In this document: positions 16,712 through 24,533 of the stretch, piece after piece
Layout of the letters: each line of letters starts with the position of its first letter
How positions within the stretch are numbered: position 1 is the first letter of the stretch
Assembly (NCBI GenBank): GCA_017881915.1
Contig: JADGQK010000016.1
Coordinates: 1 to 41,834 of the forward strand
Direction: 5' to 3'
DNA: 41,834 nt
DNA from: Chloroflexota bacterium
Lineage (GTDB): Bacteria; Chloroflexota; Limnocylindria; Limnocylindrales; CSP1-4
The notes under the pieces: generated by a model
Databases searched by the model: none
The model's input: the letters and a program-made list of their open reading frames with translations, nothing else
Told to the model about the DNA's origin: nothing
Position numbers and translations under genes: made by a program

Positions 16712-18120
16712 CGATCAGGGGCGGCGGATCGCCGCGCGATGATGGCCAGGTGCGCCCGGACGCGGGAGCACGCCGGGTTCGGCAGGCACATCCGATCGAC
16801 GAGGAGCCGATCGAAGACGATCACTACACCCGCCGGTCAGCGCCGGCCGACGGGGCGCCGGCGCCCATGCCGCGGCTGGCGACCGGCCGTCGGAGCTCCG
16901 GTGGAGGGAGCGGGTTGGGCGGGCTGATCCGGCTCCTCCTGTTCATCCTCGTCCTGGCCGGGGTCGTCCTCATCGCCTCGCTGACGGTCCTCCGGCCCGT
17001 GATCAGCCATGCCGTCGTGGACTACGCCTCGAAGAACCCGAGCGCGCTGAAGCTGCCGTTCGTGGCCGACCTGGTCCGCGAGGACCTGGGCGCGACCCTC
17101 ACCGATGCCCCGAGCGCGACGGCGACCCAGGTGACCTTCGACGTCCTTGACGGCGACACCGCCGAGACGATCGCGACCCGACTGCAGCAGGCCGGCCTGC
17201 TCACCGACGCTCGATCGCTCGTGTTCATCGCGACCGAGCAGAACCTCACGACGAGCCTCGAGACCGGAACGTACATCCTGCGTAAGAACATGACGCCACA
17301 GCAGATCGTCACGTCGCTCCTCGTCTCGCACCAGGTCGCGGTCACGATCGGCCTGCGGCCCAGCCTTCGGCTCGAGCAGATCACGGCCAAGCTCCAGACC
17401 GTCTCCGGGCTGACGATGGACGTCCCGGCGTTCTACAAGGAAGTCAAGACCCCCCCGGCCAGCCTGCTCAACGACTACCCCTGGCTGACGGCCGTCCTGC
17501 CCAAGGGCGCCTCGCTCGAGGGGTTCCTCGCGGCAGCGACGTACATCGTCTCCCCGGACATCACCGCCGACGAATTCGTTCGCCAGCTCCTCGACGCCTG
17601 GTATCAGCAGGTGGGCCCGGACCTCCTCAACGTGCCGGCGTCCCGCGGGATGACGTTCTACCAGGTCGTCTCGCTTGCCTCGATCGTCGAGCGTGAGACG
17701 GGTGACGACGCCGATCGGGCGAAGATCTCCGGGGTGTACCAGAACCGCTCGAAGCCGAACCTTGAGACGGCCGGCTTCCTCCAGTCAGACCCAACGATCT
17801 TTTACGTCAACGACAGCCTGCAGCTGACGAAGATGCCCTTCAGCCAGTGGCAGCAATACGTCTTCTGGGCGCCGTTGGCCAAGGGCACGACGCTGCCGGC
17901 CGACCTGCCGGCCGACCTCGCCGGCTTCAACACCTACACGAGCAAGGGCTTGATCCCCGGCCCGATCTGCACGCCCTCGGTCGCCTCGATCCGGGCCGCC
18001 TTGAACCCGGACACCAAGGACGGCTTCCTGTTCTTCCTGGCCAAGAAGGACGGGTCGGGCACGGTCTTCGCGAAGACGTATGCCGAGCACCTGGCCAATG
18101 TCAAGAAGTACGGCCCGTGA
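16708..18120 (+). CDS. mltG: Endolytic murein transglycosylase MltG
   Basis: 470-residue inner-membrane lytic transglycosylase (YceG) that cuts nascent peptidoglycan strands in the periplasmic or wall space. A charged cytoplasmic N-terminus (1-68) precedes one helix (71-92). A LysM-like part (FDVLDGDTAETIATRLQQAG; TGTYILRKNMTPQQIV) comes before the catalytic domain. The catalytic domain has LEGFLAAATYIV (270-281), the catalytic Glu328 in LASIVERETG, LQSDPTIFYV (358-367) and YTSKGLIPGPICTPS (410-424). The GTG start overlaps the ruvX stop. The FtsA-like ATPase and secreted protein just upstream could act with it in wall growth; that is inference. Confidence 0.95.
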   Translation: MTIRGGGSPRDDGQVRPDAGARRVRQAHPIDEEPIEDDHYTRRSAPADGAPAPMPRLATGRRSSGGGSGLGGLIRLLLFILVLAGVVLIASLTVLRPVISHAVVDYASKNPSALKLPFVADLVREDLGATLTDAPSATATQVTFDVLDGDTAETIATRLQQAGLLTDARSLVFIATEQNLTTSLETGTYILRKNMTPQQIVTSLLVSHQVAVTIGLRPSLRLEQITAKLQTVSGLTMDVPAFYKEVKTPPASLLNDYPWLTAVLPKGASLEGFLAAATYIVSPDITADEFVRQLLDAWYQQVGPDLLNVPASRGMTFYQVVSLASIVERETGDDADRAKISGVYQNRSKPNLETAGFLQSDPTIFYVNDSLQLTKMPFSQWQQYVFWAPLAKGTTLPADLPADLAGFNTYTSKGLIPGPICTPSVASIRAALNPDTKDGFLFFLAKKDGSGTVFAKTYAEHLANVKKYGP

Positions 18121-19373
18121 ACGTGGCCGTCCACCTGCCCTTCGCGGCCGACTTCGCTCCGCCGCCGACTGCCGCCGATCGGGCCCGCTGGGACGCGTCT
18201 GATCGGGCTGCCCGCCCCGCCCGACTGGCCCGCCTCAGGGCTCGGATGGCGGCGGCCGGGGTCGACGCCTACTTCGGCGTTCGAGCGGAGAACAGCCGCT
18301 ATCTCACCGGCCTGGTCCTGGGCGACGGCGAGGACAAGGTCGCCGGTGTGTCGGGTTGGTTCGTCGTCGGCCGGGACGAGGTTGTCCTGTTCGCCGACAG
18401 CCGCTACACGATCCAGGCCACGCGCGAGGCAGCGGGCGCCCGGATCGAGCCGGTCTACGGCGACCTGCGCCTGCGCTGGCCGGAGATCGCGGCCAGGCTG
18501 GGCGCCCGGCGGGTCGCGGTCGAGGCCGGCTTCGTGAGCCATGCGACGTGGATTGAGCTGGCAGAGGCTGCGCCGGACGTCCAGCTGGTCGCCGCCGACG
18601 ATCCGGGGAAAGCGGATCAGCCCGGGGCCGGCTGGGTGGAGGCGGATCGGGCGACGAAGGAGCCGGCCGAGCTCGAACGGGTGGCGGCTGCCTGCGCGGT
18701 CGCCGACCGGGCCCTGGCCGACCTGCTGCCCGAGATTCGACCGGGAGTCACCGAGGCCCAGCTCGCCTGGCGGCTCGAAGTCCTGATCCGGACCGGCGGC
18801 GCAGATGGCCTGGCCTTCGACGTCGCCTGCCTGGCCGGGCCCGAGGCCGCCCTGCCTCACGGCTCGCCGGGTGATCGACCGGTTCGCTCCGGTGCGGTTC
18901 TCCTGTTCGATTTCGGGGCCCAGGTCGGCGGGTATCGGAGCGACATGACCCGGACCCTCTTCGTGGGCGAGCCAACCGGGCGCGACCTCGCCATCTACGA
19001 GCTCGTCGCCGAGGCCCGGGCGGCAGCCCTCGCGGGGGTCGAGGTGGCCGTCCGGGGCGGGGGACCGCTCCCGACCGGGCCGGAGGTGGACGCCCTGGCC
19101 AGGGACGTCATCGTGGCCGCCGGTCATGGCGATCACTTCGGCCACGGGACCGGCCACGGGATCGGGCTGGCCACCCACGAGCTGCCCAGCCTGGGCAAGC
19201 GCGCGGCGAGGACGGCCCTGCCCAGTCCGACGGTCTTCTCGATCGAGCCCGGGGTCTACCTCGAGGGCGAGACCGGGGTCCGGATCGAGGACCTGGTCGC
19301 GGTCGACCTGGCGGCGAGGCGGGTTCAGACGTTGACCAACTTTCCCAGGGGGATCGTCGTCGTCGGCCGTTGA
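18117..19373 (+). CDS. M24 family Xaa-Pro aminopeptidase/dipeptidase
   Basis: 418-residue metallopeptidase that removes N-terminal residues before proline or splits Xaa-Pro dipeptides. A creatinase-like N-terminal domain (about 30-175, AENSRYLTGLVLGDGED) precedes the pita-bread catalytic domain. The five metal ligands are all visible: Asp265 (LLFDFGA), Asp276 (YRSDMTRTL), His347 (HGTGHGIG), Glu377 (FSIEPGVY) and Glu391 (VRIEDLV). The start is GTG 18117, inside the mltG stop (GTGA). Its position before efp is a common arrangement (pepQ/papA-efp), which supports the call. Dipeptidase and aminopeptidase P cannot be separated from sequence alone. Confidence 0.92.
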   Translation: MNVAVHLPFAADFAPPPTAADRARWDASDRAARPARLARLRARMAAAGVDAYFGVRAENSRYLTGLVLGDGEDKVAGVSGWFVVGRDEVVLFADSRYTIQATREAAGARIEPVYGDLRLRWPEIAARLGARRVAVEAGFVSHATWIELAEAAPDVQLVAADDPGKADQPGAGWVEADRATKEPAELERVAAACAVADRALADLLPEIRPGVTEAQLAWRLEVLIRTGGADGLAFDVACLAGPEAALPHGSPGDRPVRSGAVLLFDFGAQVGGYRSDMTRTLFVGEPTGRDLAIYELVAEARAAALAGVEVAVRGGGPLPTGPEVDALARDVIVAAGHGDHFGHGTGHGIGLATHELPSLGKRAARTALPSPTVFSIEPGVYLEGETGVRIEDLVAVDLAARRVQTLTNFPRGIVVVGR

Positions 19374-19452
19374 CCTGGCTCGTCCGTGGCGGCTGCCCCC
19401 AGTCCGCCGCCGTCCCGCCGCCGTCCACCCAATTGCGTCGTCGTCCGGCGAC

Positions 19453-19506
19453 GCGGCCGACTCCTTTGGGCACGTGCATGCGGCCCGACTCCTGCGGGCG
19501 TGTGCG
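19453..19506. repeat. Imperfect tandem duplication, 27-bp unit
   Basis: Copy 1 (19453-19479) and copy 2 (19480-19506) are directly adjacent. Both follow the pattern GCGGCC(C)GACTCCT-xx-GGGC-xx-GTGC, with one single-base indel and a few substitutions. Confidence 0.55.
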
Positions 19507-19748
19507 CGGAGAACACCAAACGGGCGATTTCCCACCCCTGACAGCGCCTCCAGGGCCTCCCGTCGGGTTTCGGGTTCAGTCGAGCCGGCCATTTCGTCCC
19601 GCGCCACGCTCCCGCCGGGATGATCCACCTGGTCCGCGACGATCGCGAGGACCGGCCCGGTGTCGAAACTGGCCCCTTGTTGTTCTGAGCGCACACGCTC
19701 GCACGGAACGGCTGAGCCAGGTCTCGGCCAGGAGGCGGAGGGACATTC

Positions 19749-19827
19749 GTTGCCGGGCGCCAGTTGCCGGGCGCCAGTCGCCGGCGCCAGTTGCCGGGCG
19801 CCAGTCGCCGGCGCCAGTTGCCGGGCG
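19749..19827. repeat. Tandem array of 13/14-bp GC-rich units
   Basis: Six units in a row. The order is GTTGCCGGGCGCCA twice, GTCGCCGGCGCCA, GTTGCCGGGCGCCA, GTCGCCGGCGCCA and a final partial GTTGCCGGGCG. The 14- and 13-bp forms alternate after the first unit. Each full unit holds the palindrome GGCGCC, so the array could fold into alternative hairpins. It is too short-period, and lacks spacers, to be CRISPR. Confidence 0.9.
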
Positions 19828-19884
19828 ACCACATGCGGAACCCGCTGCCGGTCACGGATTGGCCGCGCGCGACGAAGCCTCCGC

Positions 19885-19890
19885 TACAAT
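19885..19890 (+). promoter_or_regulatory. -10 box of efp (TACAAT)
   Basis: TACAAT is the best -10 match in the spacer. It would give a leader of about 80 nt, which fits with efp having a Shine-Dalgarno site (AGGAG 19963-19967), unlike the leaderless genes. A weak TTGGCC lies at 19859-19864 with a long 20-nt spacing. Confidence 0.45.
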
Positions 19891-19978
19891 CGCGGCAACA
19901 GCCCGAACCGCCGACCCGGTCCGCCGCACGCCGGTGCATGGCAGTCCGCCGGCGAACCCTCCAGGAGCCCACCTCCCG

Positions 19979-20536
19979 ATGATCAGTACCGGCGAACTAC
20001 GCAAAGGCGTCGCGATCGAGCTCGACGGCGAGCTCTGGCAGATCCTCGACTATCACCACATCAAGATGGGCCGCGGATCTGCCCAGGTGAAGATCACCCT
20101 ACGCAACATCAAGCGGGGCCAGACGGTGGAGCGCAGCTTCCAGGCCGGGACGAAGTGGCCGCGGGCCCAGATGGACCGCCGTCCGGTCCAGTTCCTGTAC
20201 CGCGACGGCGACGACTACCACTTCATGGACACCGACACGTACGACCAGTTCATGCTCGGTGCCGCCCAGCTCGAGGACGCGGTCCACTACCTCAAGGACG
20301 GGATGCTCCTCGATCGGACGAGCTACCAGGGCGAGACCCTCGGGGTGGAGCTGCCGGTGACCGTCGACCTGGTGGTGGCCGAGACCGAGCCGGGCTTCGC
20401 CGGCGACACCCAGACCGGGGCGCGCAAGCCGGCCACGACCGAATCGGGCCTGGTGGTCACCGTCCCGATCTTCGTCAACGAGGGCGACACGATCCGGGTC
20501 GATACCCGGACCGGCGAGTACCAGACCCGGGTCTGA
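19979..20536 (+). CDS. efp: Elongation factor P
   Basis: 185-residue translation factor that rescues ribosomes stalled at polyproline. Three beta-barrel domains: KOW-like domain I (1-65), OB domains II (66-125) and III (130-185), with the family signature late in domain III (PIFVNEGDTIRVDTRTGEY). ATG 19979 is preceded by AGGAG 11 nt upstream and gives the normal length; the open frame further up runs through the tandem repeats. The domain I loop reads IKMGRGSAQ, so the tip residue is Arg32, not the Lys of E. coli (K34) or Bacillus. None of the known modification enzymes (EpmA/B, EarP) is in the window. Confidence 0.96.
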   Translation: MISTGELRKGVAIELDGELWQILDYHHIKMGRGSAQVKITLRNIKRGQTVERSFQAGTKWPRAQMDRRPVQFLYRDGDDYHFMDTDTYDQFMLGAAQLEDAVHYLKDGMLLDRTSYQGETLGVELPVTVDLVVAETEPGFAGDTQTGARKPATTESGLVVTVPIFVNEGDTIRVDTRTGEYQTRV

Positions 20537-20545
20537 GCTCGACCA

Positions 20546-22036
20546 ATGAGCCGCCGGGATCCGCCGTCCGCGCGTCCGGGCGGCGACGAGCCTCCCGACT
20601 GGGCGTTGCCCTCCTGGGATGCGCTGCCCGAGGATGAACCGGCGCCGCGGGCCACCCGGCCCGTCCCCGCGACCGAGACCTCGGAGGCCCTGATCCGGCC
20701 GCGACCGGGGTTGATTCCGGACCAGTTCCGGCCGGCCATCCTGGGCGTCACCGAGGTGACTCACGTCATCCGCGACGCCGTCCGCGCCGACGAGCGACTG
20801 CGCGACGTGTGGGTCGAGGGCGAGGTTGGCAGGGTGACGATCTCGTCGGCCGGGCATGCCTACTTCACGCTCAAGGACGAGCGCAGCCAGCTGTCCTGCA
20901 TCTGGTTCCGCGACGACCGCCTCGTGTCGCCGTTCGAGCCACGAACCGGCCTGCGGGTCGTTGCCCACGGCCGGATCGATGTCTTCGACCAGCAGGGCGT
21001 GTACCAGCTCTACGTAAGCTCGGTCCAGCCTGCCGGCTTCGGCGATCTCGCCCTGCGCTTCGAGGAGCTCAAGGCCCGCCTCGCTGCCGAGGGGCTGTTC
21101 GACGCGGCTCGCAAGCGGCCGCTGCCGCTTCGCCCGGCGGTGATCGCCGTCGCCACCAGCGCCAGCGGGGCGGTCTGGCACGATATCCGTCACGTGCTCG
21201 AGCGGCGCTGGCCGCTGGCCGAGGTCGTGCTGGCCGCCTGCCAGGTCCAGGGCGAACCTGCCCCGACAAGCATCGTGGCGGCGCTTGCCCGGATCGCCCG
21301 TTACGCGGAGGGGTGCGTCGCCGCTGGCCGGCCGGCCGATGCGCCGGTCGTCACGATCCTCGCCCGGGGCGGCGGCTCGCTCGAGGACCTCTGGTCCTTC
21401 AACGACGAGCGGGTCGTCCGGGCGATCGTCGCTCATCCGTTGCCGCTGGTCTGCGCGGTCGGCCACGAGACCGACGTGACCCTGGCTGATTTCGCGGCCG
21501 ACGTGCGGGCGCCAACGCCGTCGGCGGCCGCCGAGATCGTGGTGCCCGATCGGGTCCAGGTGGCCGCCGGGCTGGCGGCCGAAGCCCAGCGGCTGACCGG
21601 TGTCGCCCAACGGACCGTTTCCGCCGCTCGACGCGAGCTCGACGCGGAGCGCCGGGCGCTCGATGGGCTCAGGCCGGCCGATCGGCTGGCCCAGGCGCGC
21701 GAGCGTGCCGGTGTCCTGCTCGACCGGGCGACGAGGACGGTCCTCGAGCAATTGGGGATGGCCCGAGCGGCGGAGCAGCGGGCCGAGGCTCGCCTCCGCC
21801 CGATCGTCGCGATCCGGCTGGGGGCGGCTCATGCCAGCCTCGACGCGGGCGCCGCGGCGCTGGCGGTTCTCGGGCCCCAGGCCACCCTCGATCGGGGCTA
21901 CGCGATCGTCCGGAGGTCCGACGACGGCCGGATCCTGCGCCGGGCGGACGACGCGCGGGCCGGCGTCATGCTGACGATCCGGCTGGCAGCCGGCGAGCTC
22001 GGGGCTACGTCCGATGGCCCCCTGGAGCCGGGATGA
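20546..22036 (+). CDS. xseA: Exodeoxyribonuclease VII large subunit
   Basis: 496-residue catalytic subunit of ExoVII, which degrades single-stranded DNA from both ends. About 70 disordered Pro/Asp-rich residues precede the OB domain (DVWVEGEVGRVTISSAGHAY, then FTLKDERSQLSCIWFR). The catalytic core contains VIAVATSASGAVWHDI, ILARGGGSLEDLWSFNDERV and CAVGHETDVTLADFAADVRA, and PTPSAAAEIVVPD, all typical XseA blocks. A coiled-coil region (about 330-440) and a C-terminal barrel-like end (LDRGYAIVRR) follow. The small subunit xseB is 130 bp downstream, with a tiny membrane-protein gene between them. The stop overlaps that gene's ATG. Confidence 0.95.
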   Translation: MSRRDPPSARPGGDEPPDWALPSWDALPEDEPAPRATRPVPATETSEALIRPRPGLIPDQFRPAILGVTEVTHVIRDAVRADERLRDVWVEGEVGRVTISSAGHAYFTLKDERSQLSCIWFRDDRLVSPFEPRTGLRVVAHGRIDVFDQQGVYQLYVSSVQPAGFGDLALRFEELKARLAAEGLFDAARKRPLPLRPAVIAVATSASGAVWHDIRHVLERRWPLAEVVLAACQVQGEPAPTSIVAALARIARYAEGCVAAGRPADAPVVTILARGGGSLEDLWSFNDERVVRAIVAHPLPLVCAVGHETDVTLADFAADVRAPTPSAAAEIVVPDRVQVAAGLAAEAQRLTGVAQRTVSAARRELDAERRALDGLRPADRLAQARERAGVLLDRATRTVLEQLGMARAAEQRAEARLRPIVAIRLGAAHASLDAGAAALAVLGPQATLDRGYAIVRRSDDGRILRRADDARAGVMLTIRLAAGELGATSDGPLEPG

Positions 22037-22179
22037 TCGAGGCGATCGGGATCCTGGCCGTGATCGTCCTCGTCGTCGCGGTAGCCGGCTTCGTCGTTGG
22101 TGGGATGATTGCTGTCCGCATCGATCGCTGGCAACAGCCCGCGGAGAAGGAGCCAGTTGACGACCCAGATGCCACCTGA
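22033..22179 (+). CDS. 48-residue single-pass membrane protein between xseA and xseB
   Basis: Not recognised. ATG 22033 overlaps the xseA stop (ATGA), and its end overlaps the start of xseB by 11 nt (more if xseB uses the TTG). The protein is one strongly hydrophobic helix (about residues 5-27, ILAVIVLVVAVAGFVVGG) followed by a charged, mostly acidic tail (EKEPVDDPDA). The tight overlaps on both sides and third-position G/C use argue for a real gene. ExoVII is not known to have a membrane part, so a link in function is open; it may serve only to couple translation. Confidence 0.6.
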   Translation: MIEAIGILAVIVLVVAVAGFVVGGMIAVRIDRWQQPAEKEPVDDPDAT

Positions 22180-22432
22180 CATCGCAAACCTGACCTTCGA
22201 TGAGGCGCTGGCCGAGCTGCAACGTACCGTGGCCGAGCTGGAAGCCGGCGGCGGTCCGCTCGAGGCCTCGATCGCCGGCTACGAACGTGGGGTCGCCCTG
22301 CACGAGCGCTGCGCCGTTCTCCTGGCCGACGCCGAGCTACGCGTCCGGCGCCTGGTCGAGCGGGCCGGCGGGGCCCTCGAAGCGGTGGAGCTGCGGTCCG
22401 ACGACGAGGCTCTCCCGGACGGGCAGGGGTAG
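22169..22432 (+). CDS. xseB: Exodeoxyribonuclease VII small subunit
   Basis: 87-residue helical partner of XseA. LTFDEALAELQRTVAELEAG and SIAGYERGVALHERCAVLL followed by AELRVRRL match the two-helix XseB pattern closely. The chosen start is ATG 22169. An in-frame TTG at 22157 is an alternative: AAGGAG (22147-22152) lies only 4 nt before it but 16 nt before the ATG. The gene overlaps the end of the 48-residue membrane protein gene and is followed by dxs after 43 bp. Confidence 0.93.
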   Translation: MPPDIANLTFDEALAELQRTVAELEAGGGPLEASIAGYERGVALHERCAVLLADAELRVRRLVERAGGALEAVELRSDDEALPDGQG

Positions 22433-22435
22433 ACT
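22430..22435 (+). promoter_or_regulatory. -10 box of dxs (TAGACT)
   Basis: TAGACT overlaps the xseB stop codon and would start transcription about 35 nt before dxs, leaving room for the AGGAG site. The same hexamer precedes tRNA-Pro, codA and the small minus-strand gene. Confidence 0.45.
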
Positions 22436-22461
22436 CGCCGCGGCGCTGGACCCGCCCAAAC

Positions 22462-22466
22462 AGGAG
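22462..22466 (+). promoter_or_regulatory. Ribosome binding site deciding the dxs TTG start
   Basis: AGGAG with a 9-nt spacing to TTG 22476. No in-frame ATG or GTG lies at a better place, so the site supports TTG. Confidence 0.6.
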
Positions 22467-22475
22467 CATTGAACC

Positions 22476-24533
22476 TTGGCCATTCTTCCAACGCTTAGCG
22501 GCCCGGCCGACCTGCGCGGCATGGGCGACGCGCAGCTGGCCGAGTTGGCCGATGAGATTCGCGAGAAGATCATCGAGACGGTCGCAACGACCGGCGGCCA
22601 CCTGGGCTCGTCGCTCGGCGTGGTCGAGCTCACGATCGCGCTCCATCGGTTGCTCGAGTCGCCCCGCGACCGGATCGTCTGGGACACCGGTCATCAGGCC
22701 TACCCGCACAAGCTCCTCACCGGCCGTTACGAGCGTTTCGATTCACTCCGTTCGCTGGGCGGCATCGGCGGGTTTCCGCGCCGCTCGGAATCACCCCACG
22801 ACGTGTTTGATGGGGGCCATGCCGGCACCGGCCTGTCGATCGGCCAGGGCCTGGCCGAGGCACGCGACCTGCGCCACGGCCTCGAGCGGATCGCGGTGGT
22901 GATCGGTGATGCCGCCTTGATGAGCGGGCTGTCGCTCGAGGCCCTCAATGACATCGGCCAGCGCGGGACGCGGATGCTGATCGTGCTCAACGACAACGAG
23001 ATGTCGATCAGCCCGACGGTCGGCGCCTTCAGCAAGTACCTCAGCCAGATCAAGCTGTCGTCGGCTTGGAAGCACGGAAAGGGTGCCTACGACCGTGCGG
23101 TCGAGCGGATCCCCGTCGTCGGTGGGACGGCCCTCGAGCTGAGCCAGCGGTTCCGCAAGTCGGTGGTCAACTTCGCTCAGCCCGGCCAGCTCTTCGAGGA
23201 CCTCGGGATCACCTACATCGGGGTGGTGCCGGGCCATGACCTGCGGGCACTCCTCCAGACCTTCGCCGGTGCGCTGCAGCTGCGCGAGCCCGTGATCGTC
23301 CACGTCCGGACCCAGAAGGGTCGTGGCTATCGTCCGGCCGAGGCCGACCAGATCGGCTTCCACGGTGCCGCACTGCCGCCGATGACGGCGGCGTTCGAGC
23401 GCCGTACGAACGGCGCATCGGCGTCAGGGGCGCCGGGCCCGGAAGTCGCCCGGACCGCCCCGAAGGGGGTCCTGCCGATGCCCACCGAGTCGATGGCCGA
23501 CGACGCCGCTCCGGCCACGCGGCTGCGGGCCGACGCCCAGGTCAAGATCCCGAACTACACGGCCGTTTTCATGGCCGAGTTGCTCGAGATCGCGCGCGAG
23601 GACCGGCGGGTCGTCGGGATCACCGCGGGTATGCCCACGGGCACCGGGCTGAACCGGCTCCAGGCCGAATTTCCCGACCGGTTCTTCGATGTCGGGATTG
23701 CCGAACAGCATGCCATGGCAATGGCCACCGGCCTGGCGTTGGGCGGCGAGCGGCCGGTGGTCGCGCTCTACTCGACATTTCTCCAGCGGGCCTTCGACCA
23801 GGTGGTTCACGACGTCTGCCAGAACGACCAGCCGGTCCTGATCGCCGTGGACCGAGCCGGCCTGGTGGGCGAGGACGGGACGAGCCACCAGGGGATGTTC
23901 ACCCTGCCGGCGCAACGCCAGGTGCCGAACCTCGTGATTGCCAGCCCGAAGGATGAGCAGGAGCTGCGGGCGCTCCTGCGCACGGCATTCAGCCAGGATC
24001 ACCCGTTCGCCCTGCACTATCCGCGTGACCCCGGGTTCAACCTGCCGCCGGTCGAGCCGAGGCCGATCCCGGTGGGCCAGGCCGAGCTGCTCCAGGAAGG
24101 CTCCGAGATCCTTTTCGTTGGCTTCGGGCCGATCGTCGACCGTGCCCGCCAGGCGGCCGAACTGCTGGACGCCGAAGGCTGGTCGGTGGGCCTGATCAAT
24201 GCCCGCTGGGCCAAGCCGCTCGATCGCCAGCTGATCCTGGAGCAGGCCCGCGGCAAGCGACTCGTGGTGACGGTCGAGGAGAGCGTCACGACCGGCGGCT
24301 TCGGCAGCGGGGTGCTCGAGCTGCTCGAGGAGGCCCGAGCCGTTGACCCGGCCTTCCGGGAGGTCATCCTGAAGATCATCGGGATCCCCGCCGATCGCTT
24401 CATCGAGCACGGTTCGGTGGCTGACTTGCGGCACCTGGTCCGGCTCGACGTCGAAGGGATCGCCGGCCAGGTCCGGGAGACGCTCGTGACGCTTCACGCG
24501 GTCCCGCGCGCCACTGAGGTCCGGCCGGTCTAG
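22476..24533 (+). CDS. dxs: 1-deoxy-D-xylulose-5-phosphate synthase
   Basis: 685-residue thiamine-diphosphate enzyme that joins pyruvate and glyceraldehyde 3-phosphate in the first step of the MEP isoprenoid pathway. Visible blocks: TGGHLGSSLGVVELT, WDTGHQAYPHKLLTGR, LNDNEMSISPTVG and RTQKGRGY in domain I. The transketolase core has FFDVGIAEQHAMAMATGLAL with the catalytic Glu, and domain III follows. The ThDP motif reads GDAALMSG, where most DXS have GDGALTGG. A Pro/Ala-rich linker between domains I and II (about 310-355) is longer than usual. It starts with TTG 22476. ispH, the last MEP enzyme, is also in the window (36505). Confidence 0.95.
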   Translation: MAILPTLSGPADLRGMGDAQLAELADEIREKIIETVATTGGHLGSSLGVVELTIALHRLLESPRDRIVWDTGHQAYPHKLLTGRYERFDSLRSLGGIGGFPRRSESPHDVFDGGHAGTGLSIGQGLAEARDLRHGLERIAVVIGDAALMSGLSLEALNDIGQRGTRMLIVLNDNEMSISPTVGAFSKYLSQIKLSSAWKHGKGAYDRAVERIPVVGGTALELSQRFRKSVVNFAQPGQLFEDLGITYIGVVPGHDLRALLQTFAGALQLREPVIVHVRTQKGRGYRPAEADQIGFHGAALPPMTAAFERRTNGASASGAPGPEVARTAPKGVLPMPTESMADDAAPATRLRADAQVKIPNYTAVFMAELLEIAREDRRVVGITAGMPTGTGLNRLQAEFPDRFFDVGIAEQHAMAMATGLALGGERPVVALYSTFLQRAFDQVVHDVCQNDQPVLIAVDRAGLVGEDGTSHQGMFTLPAQRQVPNLVIASPKDEQELRALLRTAFSQDHPFALHYPRDPGFNLPPVEPRPIPVGQAELLQEGSEILFVGFGPIVDRARQAAELLDAEGWSVGLINARWAKPLDRQLILEQARGKRLVVTVEESVTTGGFGSGVLELLEEARAVDPAFREVILKIIGIPADRFIEHGSVADLRHLVRLDVEGIAGQVRETLVTLHAVPRATEVRPV

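Larger units (their letters stand above)
19374..19978. other. Repeat-rich 605-bp intergenic region upstream of efp
   Basis: No gene is supported here; open frames on both strands have repetitive or unlikely composition. It contains a weak stem near the start (GGCGGCT 19388-19394 with AGTCCGCC 19401-19408, one bulge) that may end the aminopeptidase transcript. It also holds a 26/27-bp imperfect tandem duplication (19453-19506), a run of six 13/14-bp units (19749-19827), the efp -10 box (19885-19890) and an AGGAG site (19963-19967). It is by far the longest spacer in the window. Confidence 0.7.

Noticed and set aside
19749-19827. CRISPR array
   Set aside because: Units are only 13/14 bp, directly adjacent, with no spacers and no cas genes in the window.
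17934-19832. Minus-strand open frame running into the spacer before efp
   Set aside because: Its start lies in the tandem repeats and most of it is antisense to the M24 peptidase; composition is not protein-like.
19370-19978. N-terminal extension of EF-P (about 200 residues)
   Set aside because: EF-P has a fixed length of about 185 residues. The upstream frame translates the repeats, and a good ribosome site precedes ATG 19979.
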